The translations under genes were made by a program, and so were the position numbers. From Rhabditoides inermis (taxonomy: Eukaryota > Nematoda > Chromadorea > Rhabditida > Rhabditidae), in assembly GCA_963966185.1 (NCBI GenBank), contig CAWZYM010000307.1, forward strand, positions 583,995 to 647,994: a stretch of DNA of 64,000 nt, in the 5' to 3' direction. Shown here one piece after another: positions 39,326-62,800 of the stretch. Every line of letters begins with the position of its first letter. Within the stretch, counting starts at the first letter, position 1. The notes below the pieces were generated by a model. It was given only the letters and a program-made list of their open reading frames with translations. It had not been told where the DNA came from and did no database searches.

Positions 39326-39596
39326 ACCCTCCCTCTTGCAGCTCTCATCAGAAGCTGTCCTCCTTCGTGCCGAGAACACTCGCCTCCGCATTACTAACAT
39401 GATGTTGACTGCGCAGCTGCCGCCGGAGCTGAAGGAACTGCACGGAGTGAAAACTGAGGGCAAGCAGATGATGGCCCCGCCCACTCTCGCCCCGCCCCCT
39501 GTCAAGAAGATGTCGTCTGATATGTCGAAGGGAGACGTGTCGCAGCTGAAGAGCAGTCAGCTCATGCAGTTGCTCATTCAGCAGCACAATGCCTAG
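33949..39596 (+). CDS. SKI/SNO-family transcriptional corepressor with C-terminal leucine zipper
   Basis: Nuclear corepressor of SMAD/TGF-beta signalling by family knowledge. Exon 1 (33949-34167; ATG directly after TCGTCAG) and exon 2 (34213-34412) encode a DACH/Ski homology domain: LAAFAVGGEPRVCFTQFISC ... SDAERVEAELR, matching the Ski pattern CFVVGGEKRLCLPQ...TDAERL. Exon 35498-35782 and the next from about 36380 encode the SMAD4-binding SAND-like domain: RCSCGSFFHGKDWVKHEC, then HWGLDANKWKNYITVSMN, as in Ski TCHWGFDSANWRAYILL. Further exons (37079-37140, 37327-37570, 37617-37770) are followed across a 1.4-kb intron by an in-phase C-terminal block with zipper VDELSSEAVLLRAENTRLR, stop 39594-39596. 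Exon 2 ends at a GC donor (GCGAGT). The SAND frame holds a TGA at 35619-35621 that no simple intron removes, so part of the model is uncertain. Confidence 0.8.
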
Positions 39597-39889
39597 AAGT
39601 ACAAGAGAGCACAAACTACCTCTATTCACCCCCGTTTCACGTTGTCACATGTTCTATTTGTGTTTGTGTACATAGCTTTGTCTATCGGGTCCTGCCCCAC
39701 TGTGGGGCACCATTCCTACTTGTAATTAGCCTAGTTGAGACGGATTAGATACTTTCGAAACAACCCGTTATATATCTATTTTGTATGATGATGAGATACA
39801 ATTGTTTTGTGCGTGAGTGTCCTGTAAGTTACCTGTTACACCATTACCCAGCCAAGTGTATTTGATGTTTTGGAGAGATGTATACTGTT

Positions 39890-39895
39890 AATAAA
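39890..39895 (+). terminator. Poly(A) signal AATAAA of the SKI-like gene
   Basis: AATAAA in AT-rich sequence about 295 bases after the stop codon, preceded by no further open frame. Confidence 0.55.
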
Positions 39896-40046
39896 ACGTT
39901 CAGAAATCTAGTAATATTTCTTAAATAATGTTCAAACATTGAAACGTTTTTTTGTTCATGTTTGCGGCTTGCACATTTAATTGGTCACTCATATTGAATA
40001 ATTTCGGAAGAATATCCACCGGTATATTTCAATTGTCCGTTCGAAG

Positions 40047-40591
40047 TTGTCTCTCGTGGAAAGAGTGAAACTGATTTGCTATTTGATTGATTCTTTCCTG
40101 ATTGTTTAGCTATATAGTTCTAGATATATTTCTGAGTTCTCTGAAAGTTGGAAAATCCGACGATATTAGATTGAACAGAATGAAATGATTTGAATGCACA
40201 AGAATATGTGATGGAGTTGAGTTGAGATCAGGTCGATTCATTGATCGTGGTGATCGTCCAACTAAATAATGTTACTAAGTTTTTCAAAAGTACTATCGTA
40301 ACGTAAAGGACCTCTGCTTGTGCCAAAATCATCTAATCCGTCAAAAAGCAATCCACTTGGAATTGTACATAAAAAATTAAAGCGTTTTTTCACAAGCTAT
40401 TATGTTTTCAATTACTTAAAAAAATATATTTCACATTATCAATTTGACAAGAAATAGACACTGCAATCATATCATTGTAACTTTCAGAGAACTCAGAAAT
40501 ATATCTATAACTTTATAGCTAAAACAATCAGAAAAAAGTCAGTCAATGATTCAGAGTAACAAATCAGTTTCACTCTTTTCACGAGAGACAA
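40047..40591. mobile_element. Foldback element, about 545 bp
   Basis: The arms at about 40047-40150 and 40478-40591 are inverted copies of each other: TTGTCTCTCGTGGAAAGAGT ... CTGAGTTCTCTGAAAGTTG. They have high but imperfect identity and small indels, around an AT-rich core of about 330 bp. No coding capacity. Sequence like the outer right arm also occurs near 22250-22320 in an aPKC intron, so this is a dispersed family. I could not define a target duplication. Confidence 0.7.
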
Positions 40592-41682
40592 TAAGAGGTC
40601 GGAGAAACATCAGAAGCCATTGATCGTTGAATCACGTTCTCACTTTGAAAAAATGCGAGAGTGGAGGCGAGCAACGAACAGCGTTTATTTTCTTGTTATT
40701 CAACTCTATCCGATCCGGGAATGGAAGGGCACGCTGTGCGGAGGAAAACATTAACAGTGCTGGTACTCTTTTTTTTACAGATACAGAAGAGGAATACTCG
40801 AAGACGATGGCAGTCGCGGCCGCCGAAACATCATCTTCTTTCTCTGTCGAGATCGAAACTTCTTCCGAAGCCATAATCAGGGGATCAAATGAGACACGGA
40901 GAAAAGAAGAAAACATACAATCATTAATTTTTCACTATTTTAAAATATACACATACTAAATTTCCAATTAAACTGAATTTCCAATTACACTGGATTGTTC
41001 GATTCGGGCACTCCTATCCTCAAACAAAATGATTTAATTCGTTGTGCATGCCAAGTGCAAAGTGTATTTTATTGAACTTATCGCGAAATCACATTTGATT
41101 TTTCACTTTTTGTGATTTCTGAGCTTCTATGTATTCATAAAGTACATTTACCTGGTCGGATTGTCTTCTTCTACCCTGATTACCTACTTTTTATTGGAGA
41201 ATTAGTGTCGTTTCGGGGGCGCAGTAAACCGTGGTCACGTTGCAAAAGGGGCGGAGCCAGCTGCAGCCGAGTGGGGCGCATGATATTTTGCATGCGAATC
41301 GATTGCTCGTTCTGCGCTGCTTTGTTAGTGTCTTTGCTATCGTTTGCGAGTGAACTCAATATTATTTCTCGATAAACACTTTTTTCGCGGGTTCGTTGAT
41401 AGATATTCGGTGTGTAATACTGCCAATTGACCCAACACTGTTTTGCACCAATTGATTCAGTTCTTTTATCTGTTTGTTCTGTTTTATCGCTGCATCTCCA
41501 CTGCAGCGGTATTCCGCCACCGATTTGAAACGACCTTATCTTACCACATTATTACTATGAACTAGCTTTTTACAGAGATAAATCCGCGCCGGTGCGAGCG
41601 GCATGTGATTAAAACACAAAACTATGGTCAACAACAAGGTGGGCATTGTTTGTTTGTTGTTGTTTATGCAAATCAATACAAA
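40592..41682. other. Intergenic region upstream of the ASK1-type kinase
   Basis: Contains an open frame of about 110 codons (40627-40959) without recognisable motifs, and GC-richer sequence at about 41215-41290 with GGGGCGG that could belong to the kinase promoter. A short frame ATGGTCAACAACAAG at 41624 ends in a donor-like GTGGGC but has no acceptor before the next exon, so it is not used as start. Confidence 0.35.
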
Positions 41683-53111
<11,429 letters not shown>

Positions 53112-53624
53112 TATCTGTAAGTACAGTAGTCTGTAAGTAGTAGTCGACTGGGTCATCCGATTCGTATACTGTATGCCATGGATACAGTGTACTGTAGCGC
53201 TGAATGTATAATATTTGAGAAGATTATTTCTAGAAAGGTGATAGATTTCTATTGGCGAATGTACATGATTTGTATTGTATTCTAGCAGAGCAGAGTGTTT
53301 ATTTTTCTGTGATATATGGTGGTGTTAGGTATGTATTGTGTGAATGTTTTCGTTGTGACGAAACAGGGCCGAGGCTGCTTGTACCAATGCTTGTATACAT
53401 ATTTGTATGTCTATCTTCGAGTTTATTTTCATGTGATGTTGCAAACATGTGTTTCGTGGATTATTATAAATATTTCGATTGATTTATTGTCTGCTTGATA
53501 CAATATTTAGAATATATTTAAGATGGTTTGGCAAACGATCATGGATATGCGTGTGGTTATTATGGGTATTATGCAACGAGACTGAGACTGATCAGCTGAT
53601 CAAGTGACAATGTGATGTGACGGA
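53112..53624. other. Shared 3' region between ASK1 and thioredoxin
   Basis: About 510 AT-rich bases between the convergent stop codons. No exon is seen. It presumably holds both 3' untranslated regions and polyadenylation sites. Confidence 0.5.
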
Positions 53625-54546
53625 TCACTTGTGCTTGACGAGCTTCCCGCGAAGGTCGTCCTCCATTGAGCCCTCGACGATGTCCTTAAAAGAAATACTT
53701 GGTGTATTGTGCTCATGAGGTATGTTTTTTTTTCTAATGAGTGAGTGTCATTCTATGTATACCAAATAGTCAATAACGACTTCGAAAAGAAAAAAAATGG
53801 TATGAAATAAAGAGGATAGCCACTCACAACTTGTTTTCGGTTCTTGAGGAAGATGAAAGTCGGCATGACTTTGATGTCGAAGTTGGCAGTCACATCTTCC
53901 TGTAACATCCTCTTGTTTCTTTCGACTATCAGGTGCGCTCATTTTTGCGAGTGTTTCGAGAGGGTATTTTCACAAGCAGCTATTTCGGAAGTCGCTTAGT
54001 TATGCCGACTCACGTTCTCATCCACGTCGACCTTGATGAAGACGACGTTGTCGAAGTCGCCAGAGTCAGACATCTTCTGCAACACACGCACATATTGCTC
54101 ACACACAGACAGAGATAGAGAGAAAGAGACCGTTGCTTTTAGTGCTCTCTCAGGGTGCAGTCAATCTCTTCGAAAGCAATGGCGAAGTGTTTCGAAGGGA
54201 TAGCATTCTGAAGTGTTCGAAAGTGTTCTGGGGGCGATTCGAAAGACATTTCCGAAGTATTTCGAAAGCATTCGGGATTGTTTTGAAGATACTGATCACA
54301 ACTTTATTCAGTGTAGTGTGTGAAATTGGAACCTACCGTAAACTTTGGTCCCATGATCTTGCATGGCCCACACCAGGTGGCATAGAAGTCGATCACCACC
54401 AGCTTCCCGCCACTCGACGAGATCAGATCCTCATACTGGTCCTGCAACCACATCTCCATCTCTTCCCCCTCCCCCCTCTCCCTCTCCCCCTCTATCTCTA
54501 TCTCTTCTTCGAAACTCACGTTACTAGTGATTTCGTGGACGGGCAT
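53625..54546 (-). CDS. Thioredoxin
   Basis: Small cytosolic disulfide reductase. Five minus-strand exons join with perfect phase: 54520-54546 (MPVHEITSN), 54337-54441, 54014-54076, 53828-53899 and 53625-53684 (TGA). The product is 108 residues, the normal thioredoxin length. The active site is WCGPC in VVIDFYATWCGPCKIMGPKF, followed by VVFIKVDVDEN, the cis-proline loop IKVMPTFIFLKNRKQV, and a charged C-terminus ending RGKLVKHK. There is no targeting sequence. It reduces 2-Cys peroxiredoxins and, in animals, binds ASK1 in its reduced form; both partners are encoded in this window. Intron 1 is pyrimidine-rich on the plus strand, thus purine-rich on the sense strand, like introns of plus-strand genes. 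Confidence 0.97.
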
Positions 54547-55122
54547 TGTAGATCAGAAGTTTGAGTGATGGCGCTGAAAGCAAGAGAAAGTAAGAGAAAG
54601 TAAAGAACCGCAAAACATGAATGCAATCACCGCGATATGAATCGAATTAGCGAAGCGTTTACCTATGGGAATGTAGGCAAGGTATGTGGGCGATGAAAAT
54701 GCATGGCAACCGCGGGACATAGAGAGAGAGGGGACTGTATAATCGAAACGGAAAGCATAGATTTGCCTAGCTGTGTGGGAATAAGAAGACAGGGAGGGAG
54801 ATAGCTTATTTACGTCCGAATCGTCCCCACTTTTTGCAGACTCATTCACGAAATCGCATGTGAAGACTTGTGTAATTTTGGGTTGATAATTGTGCGTGAT
54901 TCAGTAATTGTTGGTTGAGAAGTGAGGGGGCGAAAGAGTGGGTACGAGTGGGATACAGAGAAGAAACTGTGTGCGAGAAGAAAATGAAATCATCGAGTGA
55001 AGACAACAGACGTAATTAGCTCACAGAAAAGGGAGTACTCAAGGCATTTATGTAGCTTGAAGGATCTGCTCCGCATTATATACTGCTCCGGGAATGTGTT
55101 CCTAACAGATCTAGAGTTCGGT
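54547..55122. other. Thioredoxin upstream region
   Basis: No phase-consistent exon on either strand. Sequence close to 54547 contains the thioredoxin leader and probably its promoter on the minus strand. Confidence 0.4.
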
Positions 55123-55481
55123 TGATGTTTATCAGCCTGATTCCGACAATGTTATAGCATGATGGGTTATCTGGTAGCACACACAATCCTACAGTGGGGT
55201 ATCGGGGCTCCTTAGCTGGAACAGTGCGGCGCGAGTCCTGTCCTGACTGTTCATGGTAGATGGGCGTGAACATCGCGAAGTGACCAGTTCCGGATGCTAG
55301 GCGTGGTAGAAGATCATGAAAGACTGCCGCCGCCGATGGTAGGGCTCTCAGAGGGTGAGAGTGGGTTCACGCGCCTCACCGGGAGGTAGTGGAATTCGGC
55401 AGAATTGCCCGCGAGGGGAATCGAACCACCGACCGTGCGCTTAGCAGGTTGCAACGCTATCCACTTGGCCAACTCGGCCCT
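55123..55481 (-). mobile_element. tRNA-derived SINE, full length, 13-bp target duplication
   Basis: The minus strand begins GGGCCGAGTTGGCCAAGTGG at 55481, with a serine-tRNA-like A box, anticodon loop CCTGCTAAGC and B box GGTTCGATTCCC. A roughly 280-bp unrelated body follows and ends with CAGGCTGATAAACATCA. TCTAGAGTTCGGT flanks both sides (55110-55122 and 55482-55494), a perfect 13-base duplication as left by LINE machinery. The tRNA acceptor stem does not pair, confirming a SINE rather than a tRNA gene. Length about 359 bp. Confidence 0.88.
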
Positions 55482-55494
55482 TCTAGAGTTCGGT

Positions 55495-56678
55495 ATGTTA
55501 GGAAATGGATGGGAAAATCACGTTTCTCAATCTGAGCACTATTGGAACACAAACTTTTCTCAATGTTGATTCAGTGAGGCGGTGAGGAGTAAAATCTCGA
55601 AGCAATGCCAATGAGCCTAAACGTCTGAAATCATCGAGTGTAGCGACAGAGTCTCAAGCAATGTGTCACAGTCAAAACTAAGCGCCAGTCTGCCCTTAAT
55701 TTGATGCTTGACATACATGTATGAGTAACCGTGTAACCGCTTACGAAACCAGTGAGTTGAGTGACTAAATGTAAACCCAAACAAAATAAGAAGAGGCAAT
55801 GTTTTCAAAGTGATGTGCTTTGTGCTTTGTGGTACTTCAGATGTGGTCTCAAAAATGGAGACATTCTTTGATTCTTATATGATAATCATAATCAGATAGA
55901 TTCACTGACAGAGATCATTCATGTACATTTATGCATTATAAATGTATCATTTATGTAGGTGCGAAAGAAGCGAGGGAGAGGGGGGGTAGAGAAAAGGAGA
56001 GAGAGGACAGAGAAGAGTGAGAGATATGAGTGACTTTTTTTTCTTTGTATTTTAATTTCTATTTTGATCCACGGCAATTCACAAAGAAACAAAGAAAATT
56101 CGACGCGCGACGCGTTCCGCCGAGAAATCATTTTCCTCAAATTGCCACGCACTCTCGCTCACTCTCGTTTCTTTTCAACGCTCGCGCCGTCTGCCGTCTT
56201 TCTGATTGCATGATCTCTCGCGCACTCTCTGTCTCAATTAGTAGAATGAGTCTCGAAACGAAACGATCGTGAAAGACAGTTTGAAGAAAGCAGCATTATG
56301 ATTTACCTGTGCCTTGAGATTCTCGAATCTGATAGCATCTTCATGATGATTTCTCCATAATGGTTCATCCGTAGATGCAGAAATACCACACACAACGTAT
56401 GTAATATCTTGATTGTCCATTTGCGTTTTTCTAAAGTCAAATTTGTCTTTTTTTTGCGGATTCATGGAATGGTGTATGGACGCTATAGTACCAATCAATT
56501 ACAGGAGAGGACATTTCACACGAATAATGCCTGTGCATTCTACAAATCATCCACGCTCCGAAAAGGCGCGGAGTTTTTCATGGATATTATTATTCTTATT
56601 TGTCAATATTGAAATTGAACGGAAGATCTTAATCGAGAATACAAATAGAATGAACATGAAGATTCTTGACAGACGACA
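55495..56678. other. Intergenic region upstream of the acyltransferase
   Basis: AT-rich, with no exon supported by splice phase or motif on either strand. Confidence 0.4.
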
Positions 56679-57024
56679 ATGGAGAAGCTTCCAGGTATGC
56701 CACCGTCCAACCCCGAAGTGTCTACGAAGAGACCAGGTGGTTGTGTAATGTGTTCCCATGTAATGTGTTGTTGCAGTGAGTAAGCGTGGCGACATTCAGG
56801 GCATTCGTGGATGGGCGATCGCACTCGTCACTCTATTCCACTTCCTCCCACAACACTTCCCAAACGGATACATCGGAGTCGACATGTCAGTCAACTATCT
56901 GCATATCAATACACCATAATCAATTTAATTGATGCAGGTTTTTCGTACTATCAAGATATCTTATTGCAATGATCCTGCAGCGATGTGACCAACTTGACTT
57001 TGATTCGTTTGGTGTGAGTAGCAT

Positions 57025-57081
<57 letters not shown>

Positions 57082-57525
57082 CAGATGTTCTATTACCGTC
57101 GCGTGAAGCGTGTTGTGCCTCTTTATCTCCTCGCCTCTCTCTACACTTTCTTCCCACCAACATTAATCCTTATCAACCAAACATCAACGTGAGTACACTA
57201 TCGCATTGCAACAGTAACAATCCGATGCCGTTTTCGGTGGAAAGCTCTGATGATTATTACCAATATAGAAACAGATGATGCTGATTGGAAGTACGAAAAA
57301 CAGGTGTTTTTTGTTCTATAAATATATTTATCCTCGCTAAATTAATTCAATTTCGATTTTTTGTTGTAGACATTAGATGTTTTGTGATTATGGATTTATT
57401 GGCGTATTGATTAATGATCAATGATATTCAGTTGTCGGCTGCGGAGGATCTATTCACTCACACATGGTCGCTGTGTGTGGAAATATAGATCTGATAGTGC
57501 CTGTGATATTCCTACTGCAGGTACT

Positions 57526-57589
<64 letters not shown>

Positions 57590-58883
57590 GAGGGGAGAGA
57601 GAGCGACGGAGTGGGAGAGAAGAAGAGTTTCAGCGCCGTCTCTTCTCTCGCTTCCATGCCGCCTTCTTTTCTTCAGAATCTATGTGCTCTTTACGCTTTC
57701 CCGACCACAAAACTGCTTTCAGCAATGTATGTATTGAAATACCAGGTACAGTTGTTGTCATGTATTGCAGGTGTTTTATCGCCTGTGGCAGTTCCTTTGC
57801 GGCTCCCTCGCATTTGTCTGAAGAAGGAAAAGGAGGGGAAATAGACGGAGAGAGTGTCACATACACGTTGTTGGAAGAGGAAGAGGCAAGTGAACACACA
57901 TTCTTCCATATACTTAGGGTACCTTCATCAGACAGATTGAACATGCGATGAATGGAGAGAGGGACTGGAGTGGATATGGTGGTGCGGAAGTGGAATTGTC
58001 ATAGCTATACTACTGATGGGATTCACGTGGATTCCTATTGAACATACGTGGCTGAGGTACGGAAAAGAGAGGGGGAGAGAGGAAGGAGAGATTTTTCAGG
58101 TTGTGCATAACTCTCCTCACAGCTCTTCTTATCTGTTTGGGTGAATTTAGTAAATCTTCATTGCTGACGAATCGAGTAATGGTGGGAGTTCTGATTGTTG
58201 TTATAGCAATTGAAAAAAATCTAATAAAAAGTGATTTCAGAACTACTTGGGTGATATCTCATATGCGTTGTATCTCTTTCACTGGCCAGTCTATGTCTAT
58301 GTGAACATTCACAAGAAAACATGGGAGGCCATACACCGTGAGTCTCTAATCTAAAACATCGCACTTATCAAGTTCTTCAGCCTATTTCCTTGGAATATCT
58401 GCCTCGATTGTCATAGCTGTATTCCTCTACCACGCGTTTGAAACCAAGTACTTGAAGGTATAATTTGGCAAAAGCATAAGTACATATAGATCAGAGTTTG
58501 TTTCCAAGCTGGAGAAAGGCTACATCTTCGCAATGGTTACAATCCTGTACGCGGTGTGTATTGTTTTGTTAGTTGGGAGAAATAGTATTGTGGAAATGAA
58601 GGAGCTAGGGAGGACGAAGCTAGATGAAGAGATCGGTATGAGAGGAAGATAGAGAGGAGTAGTGAAGATTTGTTTCAGAAGATGTGATCCGTTTCAACTA
58701 TGAAAAAGGATTGCGAGACATGAAGAAAAACTACTACCACTTCATTTGCCAGTATACCCCTCTCAAACTAGAGGGGATGCCGAAAGAGAGACATCATCCA
58801 CCAAGGGCTGTGTGTCATGCCGGTACGACATCTTCTTCCCCCCTCCCTACCTCTCTCTCCCTCCCTACCTCTCCCTCCCTCCC

Positions 58884-58930
<47 letters not shown>

Positions 58931-59006
58931 AATGTGTTTCCAGAATGGTACAGGCGCGTCCAGTTTCCTAGTGATAGGCAATCACGGCCCGGCGCGCGTT
59001 CACTGA
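56679..59006 (+). pseudogene. OAC/NRF-6-like acyltransferase 3 gene, probably decayed
   Basis: Membrane O-acyltransferase family with an extracellular SGNH domain. Start ATG 56679 (MEKLP) splices in phase to SKRGDIQGIRGWAIALVTLF, then FPNGYIGVDMFFVLSRYLI, MFYYRRVKRVVPLYLLASLY, LSAAEDLFTHTWSLCVEI, VFYRLWQFLCGSLAFV, NYLGDISYALYLFHWPVYVY and YHAFETKYLK, the usual family order. After VEI (57485) the frame meets TAG; the expected continuation LIVPVIFLLQ lies in another frame, as if four bases were missing. The phase of the join near 57188-57270 is also off. The C-terminal SGNH start reads FLVIGNHGPARVH then TGA (59004-59006), with His where the nucleophilic Ser of GNS is expected and no remaining domain. 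These lesions could be errors in the sequence, but together they suggest a pseudogene. Confidence 0.7.
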
Positions 59007-59817
59007 TTTGCGTGAATTTAAACGCACGCGACGCACACGCAACGCGTCTCCTATGTTACAGAAAATCAAGCTCATCGTCATAGTCGATTTCTGCGAGACC
59101 AATGTCATGATCATTTAGCCTAGTGGCTAGCGAGCGCGCCAGTGATCTGTTCAACGCGGGTTCGATTCCTTTCGCTGGCACAAGTTTTGCTAAATTGCTT
59201 GAGCCAACCGCGACGCGGAACTGATGCGTAGCGTGCGTCTGAGTTCACCGGCCAGTGAACAAATGAGGGACACTACGGCCGGGCGTGGATGCTTATGATA
59301 TTCTTTGCCACTACGAGATGTATAAACTTGTTTTTTTGACGTTGTTGGGAAACATGTTTTATCAGTTGTTTATACGGAATCGTTATATCTGAATATGATA
59401 TCTGATATTTTAATTGTATTCTATTTATCTGTTTTTTATTCGAAAGCTCCATTTTCTTATTTTTGTCAACAAACTCACAGTGTTAGGTCCCACCACGATT
59501 AACCTGTCTTGAAATATCGGTGCCACGGATCAGATGTTTCAGCAGTTTTATGCTAATTTTTGTTGTTTATTACTGGTTCTAGTGGTTGTTTTCATCAAAT
59601 AATTCACCAGAACTCGGTAAACTACGGGAAGAACCTATGTACATGTTATCACCCAATGTACTTAACATATGTCTGTATGAGATAGAACGCGCTGATGCTG
59701 CTCTCGTCGTTTGTGTGTGTTTTCCTTTATCATTTCTACTTGAACATCTTCAATTATACTATGAGACGCATTACAGATACATACTTGGACAGTCGATGTA
59801 TCAGTGATCGAGCGAAC
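59007..59817. other. Intergenic region with a tRNA-like sequence
   Basis: Around 59113-59183 TAGCCTAGTGGCTAGCGAGC and GCGGGTTCGATTCC form tRNA-like A and B boxes, followed by GC-rich sequence up to about 59290. This resembles a SINE inserted just behind the truncated acyltransferase. The remainder is AT-rich. TATCAG at 59800-59805 precedes the golgin leader. Confidence 0.45.
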
Positions 59818-62800
59818 ATGTCCGACGCGGTTTCCAAAGCCGAGAAACTCGCACTCGCGAGAAAGAAGGTACGTGCACGTTTTCTTCTCGCCTTGTTGTT
59901 CTTTACATTCTGATTTGGTGCTGATACGCGTTATGTTACAGCTGAAGGAGTTCGAGTCTCGTCGTCAGCGCGATGCGGACGGCGCGTCTTCCTCTCTCTC
60001 CCAAGCAAGCGACGTCCTCAATGGAAGGCAATCGACAGTCAGCCAGCACTCGGGTATGTTGTAAAATTCAATAGTTTGAAACATACAATACATTTTCAGC
60101 TCTTAATCACGAGTGTGAGGGTAATGGCGTGCATGAGGGGCACGCGCACTCTGCTCCCCCTGTAGAACATCTCCAGCCGGGCAGTCTTCCGGCGAGTGTG
60201 CACAGCGGGGGCCACTCGCCCCATCCCGCAACAGGCGCCGGCAGTCAGGCTAGTCTGGTTTGTTCTCGTATCCTTCACTTGTCGTATTATATACTATTTT
60301 CTACACTTATTAACATCGACCCTTTCATGCTGGTATAATGATTGTGTGTAACGCATTTTTCATGGAAACTGCATGTAAAAATGTTTTATTACCTGCGTGT
60401 ATATCACATGAATTGATCGGATCAAGGTGTTTGTAAAATGTTTCTATTAAGAAACGTACTCTTTGTTGCTACTCAATAACCTCCACGAATTACGTAATTG
60501 TATGCATGTCTATGTTTCCTCTCCATCTCTTAATTTCCCCTTTTCAGTGGGACGTGGAGCGTGGTGTTCTGCTGCGAGAGAGGGACCAAGCTGCCGCCGC
60601 CTATGCACAGTGCAAGCAACAGCTAGCCGATCTGGTATGTGTGTTGTTTGTTGTTGTTTACTTGTTTACCTTTGTCATTGCAGCATGGCCACTACTCTCA
60701 GCTGCATTCCGCCTACTCGCAGCTCTCTGCCGGTGGTGCGCACGACGGCACACAACAACAGGTCGTCCAGCTACAAGGGGTGGGTGATCGATTTATTGAT
60801 TGATATGACTAAACGAGTTTTCCAACCTGTTATTCGATTGCGCTCGGCTTTTGTATGTAATTCTGCGATGTTATCTCAGTGGATTTGTCTGGTCACTGGA
60901 TCTCGGGGTGTGCTCTCTTGGATGGTGTATTGATTGCTTAGTGTGGATTTGTATTGGCGGTGCGTGGCTGCATGCTATTTGCTATAGTGAGATTGTGACT
61001 CTGTCAATGACGGTATGATTGATTGGAAGGTTAGTGGATAATGAATTGTGATGAATTCTTCGTTTATCTGAGATGATGTGAAGTTCAATCAGGATGATAA
61101 AGCCTTATTTAGGTAACATGGATAATCCTAAGTATAATGTTCATTTTCTTCATTGCAGGCTCTGTCGGTTGTGGTGGCGGAGAGGGCGGAGCTGCAGGCG
61201 AGGCTGCGGGAGATGAGCGAGCAGCTGGACAGGGAGAAGGAGGGCAGGGAGGGACACAAGGTAGGGGGAGGGAGGAGAGAGATGGAGCGAAAAGAGAGAG
61301 GAGAAGTGTGTGTGTGTGTTGCAGGTGTCATCGGCGGAGGAGGCCGCTCGTGGTGAGGCGGCGGCGGCCGAGGTGCGACGCCTGCAGACCATACTCGAGG
61401 AGAAGACACGCCTCGTCGACAAGTCAGTCTTTCTTTTCTCTTTGTCTATATCTCTAAAGGACCGTTTATACTACACAACGCGTCAACTTGACGCGCTGCG
61501 TCAAGCGTCAAAGTTGACGCCTCGCGTCAAGAATTTTGACGCCCCGCGTCAAAATTTGACGCGCTGAGTCAAAGTGACATCACTTTCCTTTGTTTTTTTG
61601 ACGCCTCGCGTCAAGAATTTTGACGCCCCGCGTCAAATTTTAACGCGGGGCGTCAAAATTTTTGACGCGAGGCGTCAACTTTGACGCTTGACGCAGTGCG
61701 TCAAGTTGACGCGTTGTGTAGTATAAACGGTCCTTAACTCTCGTCATTCTTTGTTCTTCTATCAACGCTCCCCTCTCCAGACGCAGTGATGAGTTGTCCT
61801 CCCTCCGCACCGAGTCCTCTCAGCTGCAGGCCGCCCTCCAGACCATCCAACACGACAAGAACGAGGCACAGGTTGGGTTTTGTCTGTGTATTGTATTTTG
61901 TACTTTTTGTTCTCGTTGTTCGTTGTCTCTACTTGTTTGTTCACCTCTTCCCCTTCCTTGCAGGCTCGCCTTCGCAGTGTGTTCCGCGAGAGGGATGAGC
62001 TGGAAAGCGAGTTGAAGACTGCCAGGAGAGAGGTATGAGTTTCGAACAATTGCTTGACTTTTATTCAGCTTTTTGTTTCTTATTTGTCGTTGTTCATCTA
62101 TTTTTAATCTTATCAGCGTTATTTGCGCCGTTTCAGTTGTCGATGAAGGAGCTTCTTCTGAAGCAGCTGGGGGCAGGAGGGGCGGCTATGATACACCCCG
62201 ATTCGATCCAGCAACTACATGGTCGGTGCGAAAATAAGCATTTCTAGTTGTAACCACATCAAGTTGTATTGTCTAATATATTTTCGTCGAAATCAATGGG
62301 ACTAGTGAATCGTATTTTGCATGGAATAATTTTGCACGTGCATTGTTTGTAGATGATCGTGATCGTCTGTCTATGGAGCTGGCGGCTGCTCAGTCGGCGG
62401 CGGCGGAGGCAGTCCGGGAGGCGGGGGAGGTGCGGGCTCACTTCGAGGAGGTACACAGGGACATGACCAACAAGATGGAGCACATGCACAGGGAGGTCGG
62501 TGAAACAGGGGAACACTAAACTTTCATCTTTCCTCCTCGTCTTTATCTGTCATCACATGTACATGTGGTGTTGCAGGTGGACGAGCTGTCTCGTGCCCGC
62601 TCGTCGGCCGAGCAGACGGTGGCTGATCTGCGTGCCCAGGTGGAGCATGCGAGTGCGCACATGAAGAGAGCAGCCACGGGAGGGGAACTGGCTGGAGGGA
62701 CGACGGAGGGAGCAGAGGGTGCTGTGGGAGTAACGACAGGGGTCAGTGGTTTATTCTTAGCATTTTTAGAAGTGTGTAAGAGTATTTGTTTATGTTGATT

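Noticed and set aside
40627..40959. 110-codon open frame upstream of ASK1
   Set aside because: No motif, atypical composition, no splice context; likely chance.
41624..41638. Start codon ATG 41624 (MVNNK) for the ASK1 gene
   Set aside because: It runs to a stop unless spliced, and there is no AG acceptor between its donor and ATG 41683.
55405..55481. Functional serine tRNA gene on the minus strand
   Set aside because: A and B boxes are present, but the acceptor stem does not pair and the sequence continues into a SINE body with a target duplication.
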